DNA of 34,549 nt, taken from positions 1 to 34,549 of the forward strand of contig DSCJ01000004.1 of the NCBI GenBank assembly GCA_011049175.1, in the 5' to 3' direction. The notes under the pieces were generated by a model. It saw only the letters and a list, made by a program, of their open reading frames with translations. It was not told the DNA's origin and ran no database searches. Below, one piece after another: positions 22,731-31,087 of this stretch. A program made the translations under genes and the position numbers. The stretch comes from Bacteroidota bacterium (lineage in GTDB: Bacteria; Bacteroidota; Bacteroidia; Bacteroidales; VadinHA17). Position 1 is the stretch's first letter. Each line of letters opens with the position of its first letter.

Positions 22731-23149
22731 AACAAAAACCAGAACAGGCCCGGGCAAAAACGGAGGAGGACTGGAAGAAACTGCTTACTCCCCTGCAATA
22801 TCACGTTACCCGGGAAAAAGGAACCGAAGCTCCTTTTACGGGTATTTACGACAGGCACTTTGAAAAAGGCAGCTACGTTTGCGTGGCCTGCGGCAACCTG
22901 CTGTTCACTTCCGCAACAAAATACCAGTCGGGTTGCGGCTGGCCGGCCTTCAACGACGTGGCGGATAAAAACCTCATCCGTCTGCGCGAAGACCGCAGCC
23001 ACGGGATGATCCGCACCGAAGTGCTCTGCGCGGCATGTGATGCCCATCTGGGGCATGTTTTCCATGACGGCCCCCCGCCCACCGGTCTGAGATACTGCAT
23101 CAATTCGGCAGCGCTGGATTTCATTCCTCAGGAAAGGAAAATAGAGTGA
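22727..23149 (+). CDS. msrB: Peptide-methionine (R)-S-oxide reductase
   Basis: A 140-residue MsrB that repairs methionine-R-sulfoxide. [19 protein letters not shown] and the zinc-site pairs CVACG and CAACD are followed by the W/P-rich [10 protein letters not shown] and the catalytic Cys in [11 protein letters not shown]; all are intact. As annotated it lacks a signal peptide and would be cytoplasmic. The 30-codon frame immediately upstream encodes an export signal in a different frame, so the functional protein may be periplasmic. The TlpA-like and thioredoxin-like genes convergent with it suggest a periplasmic redox context. A symmetrical terminator follows at 23156. Confidence 0.92.
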   Translation: MKQKPEQARAKTEEDWKKLLTPLQYHVTREKGTEAPFTGIYDRHFEKGSYVCVACGNLLFTSATKYQSGCGWPAFNDVADKNLIRLREDRSHGMIRTEVLCAACDAHLGHVFHDGPPPTGLRYCINSAALDFIPQERKIE

Positions 23150-23155
23150 CCTCAT

Positions 23156-23189
23156 AAAAAAAGGATCCTGAGCCGCGGATCCTTTTTTT
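23156..23189. terminator. Bidirectional terminator between msrB and the thioredoxin-like gene
   Basis: AGGATCC / GGATCCT stem with 8-nt loop, flanked by A7 on one side and T7 on the other, so it works as an intrinsic terminator in both directions for the convergent genes. Confidence 0.85.
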
Positions 23190-23204
23190 CTGCAGAAAGC
23201 AGGA

Positions 23205-23804
23205 TTAATTCTTCACCTTGATGGTACAACCAATAGCACGGGTTTCGGTTTTTTCGATCTCCCGGCCGGCCAGCAGCGCATCAATGGCATTGGCCAGATA
23301 CGGTTCCTTCACCTGCGAAGCATCCCTGTAATTATCGTCTACGGCCCCAACATATTTCACCACCAGATCACTTCCCTCCCGCACCAGCAGGTACACATGC
23401 GGGGTACGTGCAGCCCCGTAAACGGGGAATACCTCCTGCTTCTCGTCGAACAGATAAGGAAAGGGAAAGCCTTTTTCCCGGGCACGGATGATCATATCCT
23501 CATAGCTGTCCTTCGGAGATACCTCCGGATTATTGGGATTGATGGCTATCACCGGAAATCCCTTGTCCCTGTATTTCCGGTCGATTTCGATGATCCTGTC
23601 TTCCCAGGCAATGGCATAGGGACAGGAATTGCAGGTAAAGATCACGGCAAAACCTTTTGCATCGGGATATTCGCTAAGGCTCACCATTTTGCCGTCAACA
23701 TTCTTCAGGCGAAAATCGATGGCTTTGTCCCCCGCCTGATATCCCTGACCATACATTAACTGTCCTGCAAACAGGGCTGCAAGTATGAACACATTCATTT
23801 TCAT
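23205..23804 (-). CDS. Exported thioredoxin/peroxiredoxin-like protein
   Basis: A 199-residue protein with a signal peptide (MKMNVFILAALFAGQLMYGQ). It has a redoxin fold: AIDFRLKNVDGKMVSLSEY, then FTCNSCPYAIAWEDR carrying a CxxC pair near residue 60, AINPNNPE, and TPHVYLLV with the cis-Pro. The C-terminal RAIGCTIKVKN ending is frequent in this group of AhpC/TSA-like proteins. It is probably a periplasmic thiol reductase or peroxidase. It overlaps the upstream TlpA-like gene by 4 bp (ATGA), forming a pair. Confidence 0.8.
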   Translation of the reverse strand: MKMNVFILAALFAGQLMYGQGYQAGDKAIDFRLKNVDGKMVSLSEYPDAKGFAVIFTCNSCPYAIAWEDRIIEIDRKYRDKGFPVIAINPNNPEVSPKDSYEDMIIRAREKGFPFPYLFDEKQEVFPVYGAARTPHVYLLVREGSDLVVKYVGAVDDNYRDASQVKEPYLANAIDALLAGREIEKTETRAIGCTIKVKN

Positions 23805-24322
23805 GGCTGATCGAGTTTTAGTTTGACAATGGTTTCCAGTTCCTGATAGGTAAAGCTTTTTTCATAAAAATCCCGTTTTTCATTCCGGTAAATCAGTGTG
23901 GCGGGAATGGCTCCCGACCATCGGGAACTAACTTCCCGTATCCACCGGTCGGCATCGGGATCATCCAGCACCACCACCCTGGGTATCAGACGATGTTCCC
24001 TGATAAAGGGAATCACCCGTGTTTCAATGTGTGTGGGAAAATCGAGGCTTACCAGTAGAATGCTGAGTTTCCTGTCGCGGTATTTCCGGGCAATTTCATT
24101 GATGGCCGGCATTTCTTCCACGCAGGGGGTGCACCAGGTAGCCCAGAAATTGATCAGATAGGTGGTATCATCGGTCTGCTCAAGAAAAGGCCTGATCCCG
24201 GAAAAGTCAAACACCGGTATATCCGGTTCCTGCGCCCTACCCGGCCAGGCAAAAACCGTAAGAAATAACAGTACCGCGCCTGTTCTGCAGAATATTCCCG
24301 GTATTTTTCCTGAAGCACACAT
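23801..24322 (-). CDS. TlpA-like periplasmic thioredoxin
   Basis: A 173-residue protein with a signal segment (residues about 10-30, ending GRAQ). The thioredoxin active site is in INFWATWCTPCVEEMPAINE (WCTPC), and the cis-Pro in GAIPATLIYRN follows. TlpA/ResA-type proteins reduce periplasmic disulfides, for example for cytochrome c maturation. It is the first gene of a two-gene unit with the redoxin-like gene (4-bp overlap). The start at 24322 is the only ATG before the signal peptide. Confidence 0.85.
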   Translation of the reverse strand: MCASGKIPGIFCRTGAVLLFLTVFAWPGRAQEPDIPVFDFSGIRPFLEQTDDTTYLINFWATWCTPCVEEMPAINEIARKYRDRKLSILLVSLDFPTHIETRVIPFIREHRLIPRVVVLDDPDADRWIREVSSRWSGAIPATLIYRNEKRDFYEKSFTYQELETIVKLKLDQP

Positions 24323-24626
24323 TTTTTCGGTTTTGTGAAACGGGTATTACCTTTTTGTAACACCTGCCGGAAAAAATGGTTCATTCACCACCGCGGAATT
24401 TTCAAAATATAATGTGTGGCTCGTACTCAAATTTCCAGAGCCTGTATGAGTGAACTTTTTCATTGTCAGGGAATGAAAGGTGTCTCATGAGGAAACATAT
24501 CAGGGATTATTTTTCCCGAAACCAGGCACGTAACGTTCTGATTTGCGCCAAATGAGAGTTCTTCAGGAAGCGAAACAGGCTTCTTGTGGTGAGTTTATGA
24601 GAAACAAGGCAGGGAACCGGAACGGA

Positions 24627-25724
24627 TCAGGAATGGAACACCAGCATGGGTATGTTGGTATGGAAGAACAATTTTTTAGTCAGGCTGGGGTACAGGACCT
24701 GTGTGATAATATTGCGCTTGTGCGTGGTAACGGCAATTACATCGATGGAATAAAGGCGAATCACCTCGTCAAGTCCGGCAATCACATCCTCGTTCTCCAC
24801 CATCAGGCATTCCACTTCCAGCTCGGGGTAGGCATCGCAGAAATATTCCTGCAACTCTTTCATCCCGCTTTTTTCTTCTTCGTTCACCGGCTGCTTACCA
24901 ATATGCACACAATACACCTTCAGGTGAAAGGGAGCGATCAGGCCCGAAAGTTTCCGGATGGCTCCGAAATCCGATTCATCAAAATCGGTAGCAAAGGCAA
25001 TGCGCTTCATTTCATCCAGCTTTTCCATGCCCGAACTCTCAGGCACCACCAGCACGGGAACACAGGCCCCGCGTATGATCTTCAGTACCGAGCTGTCCTC
25101 CTCCCTCCTTTTCTCCAGCGACCTGGTTCCCATCACGATCACATCGGGCTGGTAGGATTCTTCCATATAGCTCACCGCATCGGCAGGCAATCCCCTCAAA
25201 AGGGAAAAATTAATGCTAACTCCGGAAATCTTTTTCTCCGCCACAAACTGCCTGAGCTGTTTAGCCAGGTTCTCCAGTCTTTCCTTTGCTTTATCCATAG
25301 CCTCCTCCATATATTCCGCCATGGTCCCGTGAAAGGAATAGGTATCGTCGAAAGGCAGGGAAGTCAGTTCCGGAATGATGTAGGCATGCAGCAGCTCGAT
25401 TTCGGCATTCAGGCGTTTTGCCAACCCAATGGCCACATAACAGGCATTTTCAGAATATGAGGTAAAATCCACAGGTACCAGAATTTTCCGGTATTTCTTC
25501 AGGCTCCCCACTACCTGAATACCCTCCGCTCCCAGGTCTTCCATCAATGTATGAATAATTGCCAGTGCCCTTTCCAACAGCCCTTCCGGAACATTCACAG
25601 AAATCCGGTTGTTTTCCGTTTCCACCATCTGGAACGCCACGTCCTGCTCTTCCAGGGCTTCCTTGATATCACGGGCCCTTTTGTTTTCGGCCGTTAATAA
25701 ACGGATCATTTCCTTTTCTTTCAT
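24627..25724 (-). CDS. Tandem universal stress protein with extra N-terminal domain
   Basis: A 365-residue cytoplasmic protein. Residues about 1-75 (MIRLLTAENKRARDIKEALE, VNVPEGLLERALAIIHTLM) form a separate small alpha/beta domain I cannot name. The first Usp domain starts near 78 (YRKILVPVDFTSYSENA) and ends with VIVMGTRS and PVLVVPESS. The second starts near 237 (MKRIAFATDFDESDFGAIR) and ends DVIAVTTHKR...PMLVFHS. The first domain retains a GxR...S-like nucleotide-binding tail; the second has a weaker one (HKRNII), so perhaps only the first binds ATP. It is divergent from the Lon-N domain gene. Confidence 0.85.
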   Translation of the reverse strand: MKEKEMIRLLTAENKRARDIKEALEEQDVAFQMVETENNRISVNVPEGLLERALAIIHTLMEDLGAEGIQVVGSLKKYRKILVPVDFTSYSENACYVAIGLAKRLNAEIELLHAYIIPELTSLPFDDTYSFHGTMAEYMEEAMDKAKERLENLAKQLRQFVAEKKISGVSINFSLLRGLPADAVSYMEESYQPDVIVMGTRSLEKRREEDSSVLKIIRGACVPVLVVPESSGMEKLDEMKRIAFATDFDESDFGAIRKLSGLIAPFHLKVYCVHIGKQPVNEEEKSGMKELQEYFCDAYPELEVECLMVENEDVIAGLDEVIRLYSIDVIAVTTHKRNIITQVLYPSLTKKLFFHTNIPMLVFHS

Positions 25725-25871
25725 GGGAGTGTTCGGGTTTCGTTCAAAAATTACAAAATTTTTCAGAATAAAAATAATACATTATCCGGTTGATTCTGAC
25801 AGGAAAAATAAGAAAAAGAACTGTCAAATTGACGGATTCGTTCAATTTCTACCTCAGAAACAAAATGGCAA

Positions 25872-25879
25872 TATGTTTG
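25872..25879 (+). promoter_or_regulatory. -7 box before the Lon-N domain gene
   Basis: TATGTTTG is an exact TAnnTTTG, 27 bp before the ATG at 25906. A clear -33 TTTG at the usual distance is not seen. Confidence 0.4.
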
Positions 25880-25905
25880 TATTATAATAAAGCGGAGGTT
25901 ACTGT

Positions 25906-26511
25906 ATGATGAAAGATTCCACACATAACCCGATTTCGTTGCCTTTTTTCCCTCTGGGGATCCTGTTGCTTCCGGGAGAAAAAGCGCCCCTGCGCATTTT
26001 TGAGCCACGATACAAGCAGCTGATCGCCGAATGTCAGGAACAGTCCTTTACTTTCGGTGTTCCTTATATCAGGCACAGGAAGATCACCGATATGGGATCG
26101 GAAGTGAAACTGAATGAAGTACTGCGGGTATTTGAAAGCGGGGAAATGATCGTGGTGATAGAAGGGATATCCCTCTTCCGGGTACTCGGCTACCGGAAGG
26201 AAATACCGGGCAAGCTCTATGGCGGCGGGGAGGTGGAGATACTGTCTCCCGACAGGGTGGTGCGCGACCCGGCAATCCTTGCCCTGGCCGAAGAACTCGG
26301 TCTGCTGCAGGATACCGGAGCGCAGGAGAAGCAGGAGATCGGTCTCCTGGAGCTGGCAGGCAGGCTTAACCTGAATGCATCCGACAAGCTTCACCTGATC
26401 ACGCCTGGAGAACCTGCCCGTAAAGAAAAGTTCATTACGGGTTTGCTCCTGCTGGAGAAAACCATCAGGAAACAAAAGAAAACCATTGGCGAAAATGTAC
26501 AGTTGAATTAA
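25906..26511 (+). CDS. Lon N-terminal (substrate-binding) domain protein
   Basis: A 201-residue protein consisting of the LON N-terminal domain without ATPase or protease parts. The opening ISLPFFPLGILLLPGEKAPLRIFEPRYKQLIAE is the family signature, followed by TFGVPYI and the regulatory beta-strands (VVIEGISLFRVLGY). Bacteria often carry such stand-alone proteins; their role in substrate recognition is not established. The last 4 bp overlap the end of the convergent cardiolipin synthase gene. ATG at 25906 or 25909 (MMKDS). Confidence 0.85.
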   Translation: MMKDSTHNPISLPFFPLGILLLPGEKAPLRIFEPRYKQLIAECQEQSFTFGVPYIRHRKITDMGSEVKLNEVLRVFESGEMIVVIEGISLFRVLGYRKEIPGKLYGGGEVEILSPDRVVRDPAILALAEELGLLQDTGAQEKQEIGLLELAGRLNLNASDKLHLITPGEPARKEKFITGLLLLEKTIRKQKKTIGENVQLN

Positions 26512-27986
26512 TACAGTGGGCCCAGCATCCGGGCAAGGGATTCCATGATCTTTTTTCTTCTCGGCCGTTCTTTCCAGCTTCTGAAATTCACTTCCACACT
26601 GTTCTTCATGTCTTCCTCGAAGGTGCTTTCAAGCCGGGCGGTTATTTTGCGGCTGTAGATCAGGGCATTCACTTCGAAATCGATATCAAAGCTGCGCATA
26701 TCCATGTTGGCCGAACCCACCGTGCTGAAGGTTCCGTCAACCATCAGGAGCTTTGCATGAATAAAGCCTTTTTTGTACAGGAACACCCGTATCCCGGCTT
26801 CCAGCAATTCGGTAACATAGGAAACCGAATTCCAGTAGCTCACGGTTGAATCGGAATAATAGGGCAGAATAATCCTCACATCCACCCCCCTGAGAGCAGC
26901 TGTCACCAGGGCAGTCAGAATGCTTTCGTTCGGGGAAAAATACGGGGTGGTAATGTAGATGTTTTTCCGTGCATTGGTAATGGCTACAAAGAAAGCCTGC
27001 ATAATATTTGCCCAGTCAGAATCAGGTCCGCTGGCCGTTATCTGAACGTAATTGGTTTCCTCCACCTGGTAATCGGGAAAATATTTTTTACGGTGTGTAA
27101 TGATTTCTCCGCTGACAAAATACCAGTCGGTTATGAATACGGTTTGCAGAGATCGCACCGCTTCGCCTTCAAGCCTCAGGTGCGTGTCTCTCCAGAAGGG
27201 AAATCTCCTGGTCCCTTTCAGGTATTTATCGGCAATATTGAGCCCCCCCACAAATCCAACTTTTCCGTCAATAACCAGGATTTTCCGGTGATTCCGGAAA
27301 TTGACCTTTGATGTAAAATAGGGAAACCTAACGGGCATGAAAGGCAGAATTTCAGCCCCGGCCTCCCGTAATGTACGGATGTATCTCCTGGTCAGATGCC
27401 AGCTTCCTACATCGTCGTAAATGATCCGTACCTTCACTCCTTCCCGGGCTTTTCTGACCAGGATCCGCCGCACCTGGTTTCCGATTTCATCATCGGCAAT
27501 CTTGAAAAAATCCAGGTGAATATGATGCTCCGCTCTCTCCAGGGCGCTCAGCATAGCTTCGAAAGTAGCCAGTCCGTCATTCAGAATATCTACCCGGTTA
27601 TGCTGTGTGAGAAGGGCTTTGGAATTTTTCAGCAGCAGCTTGATAATATTCAGACTCCCGGCCAGGGCGCTGTTTTTGTGAAAGGTACGGTTACTCAGGT
27701 CAAGTAACTGATCCTCGCTAAGGGCCCTGATCCTGGCCAGGTCGATCAGTCCCTTTCGGGAAAACATTTTCCGTTTTCTGTAATTCTGGCCGAATACCAG
27801 ATACCAGACAATGCCGAGGATGGGAACCAGCAGAATAAGCAACACCCAGGCCAGGGTTTTGTGTGGGTCCCGTTTTTCCATAACAATGGCAAAGACGGTT
27901 GATAACACCGTGATGGCATACACCATCAGAAAAAGGTACTGAAGGATGTCGTTCCACCCAATGGTCGAAAATATCCCGGAATTCAT
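26508..27986 (-). CDS. cls: Cardiolipin synthase (phospholipase D family)
   Basis: A 492-residue membrane enzyme. Two N-terminal helices (about 13-35 and 44-65) are followed by two PLD catalytic domains. HKD motif 1 is NHRKILVIDGKVGFVGGLN and motif 2 is HAKLLMVDGTFSTVGSANMD, both intact. It condenses two phosphatidylglycerols into cardiolipin at the inner membrane. Length and the DxGSxHLTRRYIRTLREAG segment between helix and motif 1 are normal for bacterial Cls. The stop overlaps the Lon-N gene by 4 bp; the start at 27986 (MNSGIFSTIGWND) is unambiguous. Confidence 0.92.
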   Translation of the reverse strand: MNSGIFSTIGWNDILQYLFLMVYAITVLSTVFAIVMEKRDPHKTLAWVLLILLVPILGIVWYLVFGQNYRKRKMFSRKGLIDLARIRALSEDQLLDLSNRTFHKNSALAGSLNIIKLLLKNSKALLTQHNRVDILNDGLATFEAMLSALERAEHHIHLDFFKIADDEIGNQVRRILVRKAREGVKVRIIYDDVGSWHLTRRYIRTLREAGAEILPFMPVRFPYFTSKVNFRNHRKILVIDGKVGFVGGLNIADKYLKGTRRFPFWRDTHLRLEGEAVRSLQTVFITDWYFVSGEIITHRKKYFPDYQVEETNYVQITASGPDSDWANIMQAFFVAITNARKNIYITTPYFSPNESILTALVTAALRGVDVRIILPYYSDSTVSYWNSVSYVTELLEAGIRVFLYKKGFIHAKLLMVDGTFSTVGSANMDMRSFDIDFEVNALIYSRKITARLESTFEEDMKNSVEVNFRSWKERPRRKKIMESLARMLGPLY

Positions 27987-28057
27987 TCTCTGATCTTTCA
28001 GATGCCGTTCGAAAATAAGAAATAATTAAGAATCTGACACGATCAGCCGGAAAGTAA

Positions 28058-28084
28058 AAAAGCTGCCCTGACCGGACAGCTTTT
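28058..28084 (-). terminator. Terminator of the outer-membrane barrel gene
   Basis: AAAAGCTG / CAGCTTTT stem (8 bp, 11-nt loop). On the minus strand it is followed by a T-rich TTTTTTAC stretch. It lies 28 bp after the stop at 28112. Confidence 0.75.
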
Positions 28085-28111
28085 CTTATGGCATGATCTG
28101 TTTGGATCGTC

Positions 28112-28747
28112 CTAAAACATAATCCCCACACTCAGAATGATCTGCGGATTCCGGGTGTCGAAACTGGCCGTATAGTCGCCCAGGGTAATTCCGTCGCCCA
28201 GCTTGCTCAGGTTGCCTTCGTATTTCAGATCGATGGCCAGAAAATTCAGCACATCCACTCCGATACCGGCCTGGTAGCCGAAAGTGGCTGTTTTGAAATC
28301 TTCCTCCACCTGATCCACCAGGTCGTCCAGGGCAGGTTTGCTGCTGAGAGTAAAGCTGGCAGCCGGTCCGGCCTGCAAACGTGCAGGACCCAGTTTGAAT
28401 CCGACCATAACCGGAATACTGATCTTGTTATAGGTCTGATTCTTGAAATATTCAGTGTTTTCGGTCAGGTCCGTAATTTTTACTTCCCCTCCCGAAGAAG
28501 AAAACAGCACCTCGGGCTGAATGAAGGCCCCGAAAAGGGTCACCCGCATCATGGCGCCGAAATGATAACCGATCATGGCATCGCCCGATTCAAGCTCATA
28601 ATAATAATCTTCGGCAGCTCCGCCAATCACTTCATCCACCTTAATGGATGAGGAGCTGATACCACCCCTCAACCCGAATTTGATCTGTGCCATGGATACG
28701 GAACTGATAGCAAAAAGTGCGGTAAAAAGAAGAATTGAACGTTTCAT
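28112..28747 (-). CDS. PorT-type outer-membrane beta-barrel protein
   Basis: A 211-residue protein with a signal peptide (MKRSILLFTALFAISSVSMA) and about eight alternating beta-strands: QIKFGLRGGISSSS, MIGYHFGAMMRVTLFGAFIQPEVLFSSSGG, ISIPVMVGFKLGPARLQAG, YQAGIGVDVLNFLAIDLKYE and the terminal PQIILSVGIMF ending in an aromatic. This is the pattern of the Bacteroidota outer-membrane porin family with a PorT-like domain. Function beyond outer-membrane location is unknown. Divergent from the metallophosphoesterase gene. Confidence 0.8.
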   Translation of the reverse strand: MKRSILLFTALFAISSVSMAQIKFGLRGGISSSSIKVDEVIGGAAEDYYYELESGDAMIGYHFGAMMRVTLFGAFIQPEVLFSSSGGEVKITDLTENTEYFKNQTYNKISIPVMVGFKLGPARLQAGPAASFTLSSKPALDDLVDQVEEDFKTATFGYQAGIGVDVLNFLAIDLKYEGNLSKLGDGITLGDYTASFDTRNPQIILSVGIMF

Positions 28748-28807
28748 GTTTTCAGGTTTTTGGTTAACAATTTTCTCCTGTTACTGTTCACTTAAACGGG
28801 ACTAAGC

Positions 28808-28859
28808 AAAAATCGTTCCCGATTTTTCCGCAAAAATGCATAAAAGATTGCATTTTTGC
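28808..28859. promoter_or_regulatory. Twin AT-rich hairpins between divergent genes
   Basis: AAAAATCG-ttcc-CGATTTTT (28808-28827) and GCAAAAATGCA-taaaagat-TGCATTTTTGC (28830-28859) lie two bases apart in the shared promoter region of the barrel and metallophosphoesterase genes. They may be operators, or a structured leader of the barrel gene mRNA. Confidence 0.45.
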
Positions 28860-28893
28860 ATACTAAAATGCTGTAGACAAGGATATAATATAT

Positions 28894-30168
28894 ATGAAAA
28901 AAATATTCATTGTGATGATAGCCATACTGATTATTCTGCTTCTCATTGACCTGGTTGCCTATAAAGCCATGATGCACCTGCTGCATCAATCAGCGCCTTT
29001 TACACGAAACCTGTCTAAATGGATGTACTGGGGGATCAGTCTGTTCTTCCTGGCCCTGATCGTTTCCGTTTTCCTTTCCTCTGCCGGGCAGCGTGACCCG
29101 AAAACCACCTCCCGGATTTTTCTCCTGGCAGGCATTCTGCTTGCCCTGTACATACCCAAATTGTTCTTTGCGGTTTTTCACCTCACAGAAGATATTGGAA
29201 AGCTGGCTGCACTGGGTATTCATAAGCTTTCTGCCCTGGTTACCGGAACAGAAACCAGTCCCGACCCTTCGGCCGAAAAGATCAGCCGCTTCAAATTCCT
29301 TACCCAGGCCGGACTGGTGCTCGCCGCCATCCCTTTCCTGTCGATCATCTGGGGTATGGTATGGGGCCGTTTCCGCTTCAGGATCAGTCACCAGAAACTC
29401 GCTTTCCCTCATCTTCCCGAAGCATTCCACGGATTGAAGATCGTACAGATTTCCGATATCCATATCGGATCGTTCTACGGCCATGAAAAGAAAATAAAGG
29501 AAGCCTTCGAACTGATCCGTGCCCTGGAAGCCGACATCATTGTATTTACAGGCGATATGGTAAACGATCTGGCGGAAGAACTGAACGGGTGGGAAGAAAT
29601 ACTTGCCTCCCTGCAGGCCCCGATGGGGAAATATTCCATCCTGGGAAATCACGATTACGGCGATTATTTCCGGTGGGATTCGGAACAGGACAAACGCAAC
29701 AATCTTCAGGAGCTGATCCGGCGTCAGGAAGCCATGGGATTTCGAATGCTCCTGAACGAAGCGGTGAAAATCGAAAAAAACGGATCAACCCTGGCCCTGA
29801 TAGGGGTGGAAAACTGGGGAAAGCCTCCTTTTGCGCAATACGGCGATTTCCGGAAGGCCCATGAAAACGTCAAAGATGCTCCCTTCAAAATTCTGCTTTC
29901 GCACGATCCCACTCACTGGGATGCCGAGATATTGGGGAAAACCAATGTGGATCTTACCCTTTCAGGCCATACCCACGGCATGCAGTTCGGCATTGAAACG
30001 CGAAACATAAAATGGAGCCCCGTACAGTGGAAATACCCGCACTGGGCAGGCCTTTACAGTGAAAACAAACAGTACCTGTATGTCAACCGGGGGTTCGGGT
30101 ACATCGGTTATCCCGGGCGGGTTGGTATGCCTCCCGAGATCACAATCATTGAGCTGTTAAAAGGCTGA
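28894..30168 (+). CDS. Membrane metallophosphoesterase (calcineurin-like)
   Basis: A 424-residue protein. Four hydrophobic helices (about 4-26, 44-66, 72-94 and 135-157) are followed by a cytoplasmic or periplasmic phosphoesterase domain from about 175. Metal ligands are in VQISDIHIGSFYGH, VFTGDMVND, SILGNHDYGDY, LLSHDP and LSGHTHGMQFG, the complete calcineurin-like set. It resembles the YkuE/YaeI group that hydrolyses phosphodiesters, including lipid pyrophosphates; the substrate is not determinable here. A 7-bp hairpin, CAGCATA / TATGCTG at 30188-30206, follows the stop. Confidence 0.88.
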   Translation: MKKIFIVMIAILIILLLIDLVAYKAMMHLLHQSAPFTRNLSKWMYWGISLFFLALIVSVFLSSAGQRDPKTTSRIFLLAGILLALYIPKLFFAVFHLTEDIGKLAALGIHKLSALVTGTETSPDPSAEKISRFKFLTQAGLVLAAIPFLSIIWGMVWGRFRFRISHQKLAFPHLPEAFHGLKIVQISDIHIGSFYGHEKKIKEAFELIRALEADIIVFTGDMVNDLAEELNGWEEILASLQAPMGKYSILGNHDYGDYFRWDSEQDKRNNLQELIRRQEAMGFRMLLNEAVKIEKNGSTLALIGVENWGKPPFAQYGDFRKAHENVKDAPFKILLSHDPTHWDAEILGKTNVDLTLSGHTHGMQFGIETRNIKWSPVQWKYPHWAGLYSENKQYLYVNRGFGYIGYPGRVGMPPEITIIELLKG

Positions 30169-30283
30169 GTTACACAACCAGCACAAGCAGCATACATTAT
30201 ATGCTGTCGGGTGCCACCGGAAAATATCCCGCAGATAACTTAAGATTTGACCTGTACCCGCAGGGTTAATAGCTGTCTGCAGA

Positions 30284-30697
30284 TCATAGCAGGGGATCGA
30301 TACGTTCCCTGATGATTTGCTTCAGCTTGTCGGGATCGCTCAGGGCGGTTAAAAAAGCCTCACTGGTAAGATTGATCTTCGTGTCATCCTTCACGATCAA
30401 CAGGGTTTGCCCGGACACTCCCAGTTCCTGCGCTTTTTCCTTTCCTTCGCTTTCATCGATGTTCCATGATGTAAAATCTACCTTTCCTTCATAAAAAGTT
30501 GTTACGGCTTCCCGGGTCACTTCCTCCACGGCATTACATGTGGCACACCGGCGGGTCATATGGAAGTAATGAACTTCCACTTCCCCTGTCTCAGCCAGCT
30601 GCTTTCCTTCTTCCTCCCCTCCCGAAGCCCGGGATGCACAGGAATTACCCATGCCCATGATGAACAATCCAAGCATAATGATTCTCAATGACTTCAT
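30284..30697 (-). CDS. ArsF-family lipoprotein with CxxC
   Basis: A 137-residue protein. A lipoprotein signal ends at MGNSCAS, and the mature part has a thioredoxin-like fold with VEVHYFHMTRRCATCNAVEE near residue 45 (CATC) and an ELGVSGQTLLIVKDD segment carrying the cis-Pro-like region. This matches the family annotated as nitrophenyl-compound nitroreductase subunit ArsF, part of arsEFG clusters for aromatic arsenical efflux (family knowledge). It follows the small CxxC protein gene by 13 bp on the same strand. No ArsG permease is adjacent, so its role here is uncertain. Confidence 0.75.
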   Translation of the reverse strand: MKSLRIIMLGLFIMGMGNSCASRASGGEEEGKQLAETGEVEVHYFHMTRRCATCNAVEEVTREAVTTFYEGKVDFTSWNIDESEGKEKAQELGVSGQTLLIVKDDTKINLTSEAFLTALSDPDKLKQIIRERIDPLL

Positions 30698-30710
30698 AGT
30701 GTTTTTCAGT

Positions 30711-30950
30711 TTATTGGTTTTGATTGATCATGTCTTTAATTTCATTCACCGAGGGAACCCGGCCCGAACATACCACCCGGTTGTTGATCACCAGCCCGGG
30801 TGTGTGAATAATCCCGTACCCCATAATCTTCATGATATCCTCTTCTTTCTGAACATCGGCCTGGATCTTCAGGGAAGCCAGGGCTTCGTGCACCCGGCTT
30901 TCCAAGGCTTTACATTTGGGACAACCTGTTCCTAACACTTTTATTTCCAT
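30711..30950 (-). CDS. Small thioredoxin-like protein (ArsE-like)
   Basis: A 79-residue cytoplasmic protein. MEIKVLGTGCPKCKALESRV gives the CPKC active site, and YGIIHTPGLVINNRVVCSGRVPS carries the cis-Pro loop. This is the redox-active-disulfide-2 thioredoxin family, commonly next to arsenic-linked permeases and ArsF-type proteins. It is first in a two-gene unit with the ArsF-like gene, preceded by an inverted-repeat operator at 30981-31002. Confidence 0.8.
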   Translation of the reverse strand: MEIKVLGTGCPKCKALESRVHEALASLKIQADVQKEEDIMKIMGYGIIHTPGLVINNRVVCSGRVPSVNEIKDMINQNQ

Positions 30951-30980
30951 ATTATTACCTTTTTATTTGCATTTAATTCG

Positions 30981-31002
30981 TATTTCGCAATATTACGAAA
31001 TA
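30981..31002 (-). promoter_or_regulatory. Inverted-repeat operator before the ArsE/ArsF-like pair
   Basis: TATTTCG-N8-CGAAATA, 31 bp upstream of the start at 30950, in an AT-rich stretch. Its form resembles ArsR/SmtB-type operators in Bacteroidota (memory). No ArsR gene is in the window. Confidence 0.5.
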
Positions 31003-31020
31003 ACATAAAGAAAAAAAAGA

Positions 31021-31056
31021 AAAAAGGAGGCTTTCCATCCGGAAGGCCTCCTTTTT
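31021..31056. terminator. Bidirectional terminator
   Basis: AAAAAGGAGGC / GCCTCCTTTTT with inner TTCC/GGAA, flanked by A-rich and T-rich runs. It ends the lipoprotein gene at 31088 on the minus strand and insulates the ArsE/ArsF-like pair. Confidence 0.85.
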
Positions 31057-31087
31057 TCTCATTTATAGAAGCACTGAAGGGTATGGT

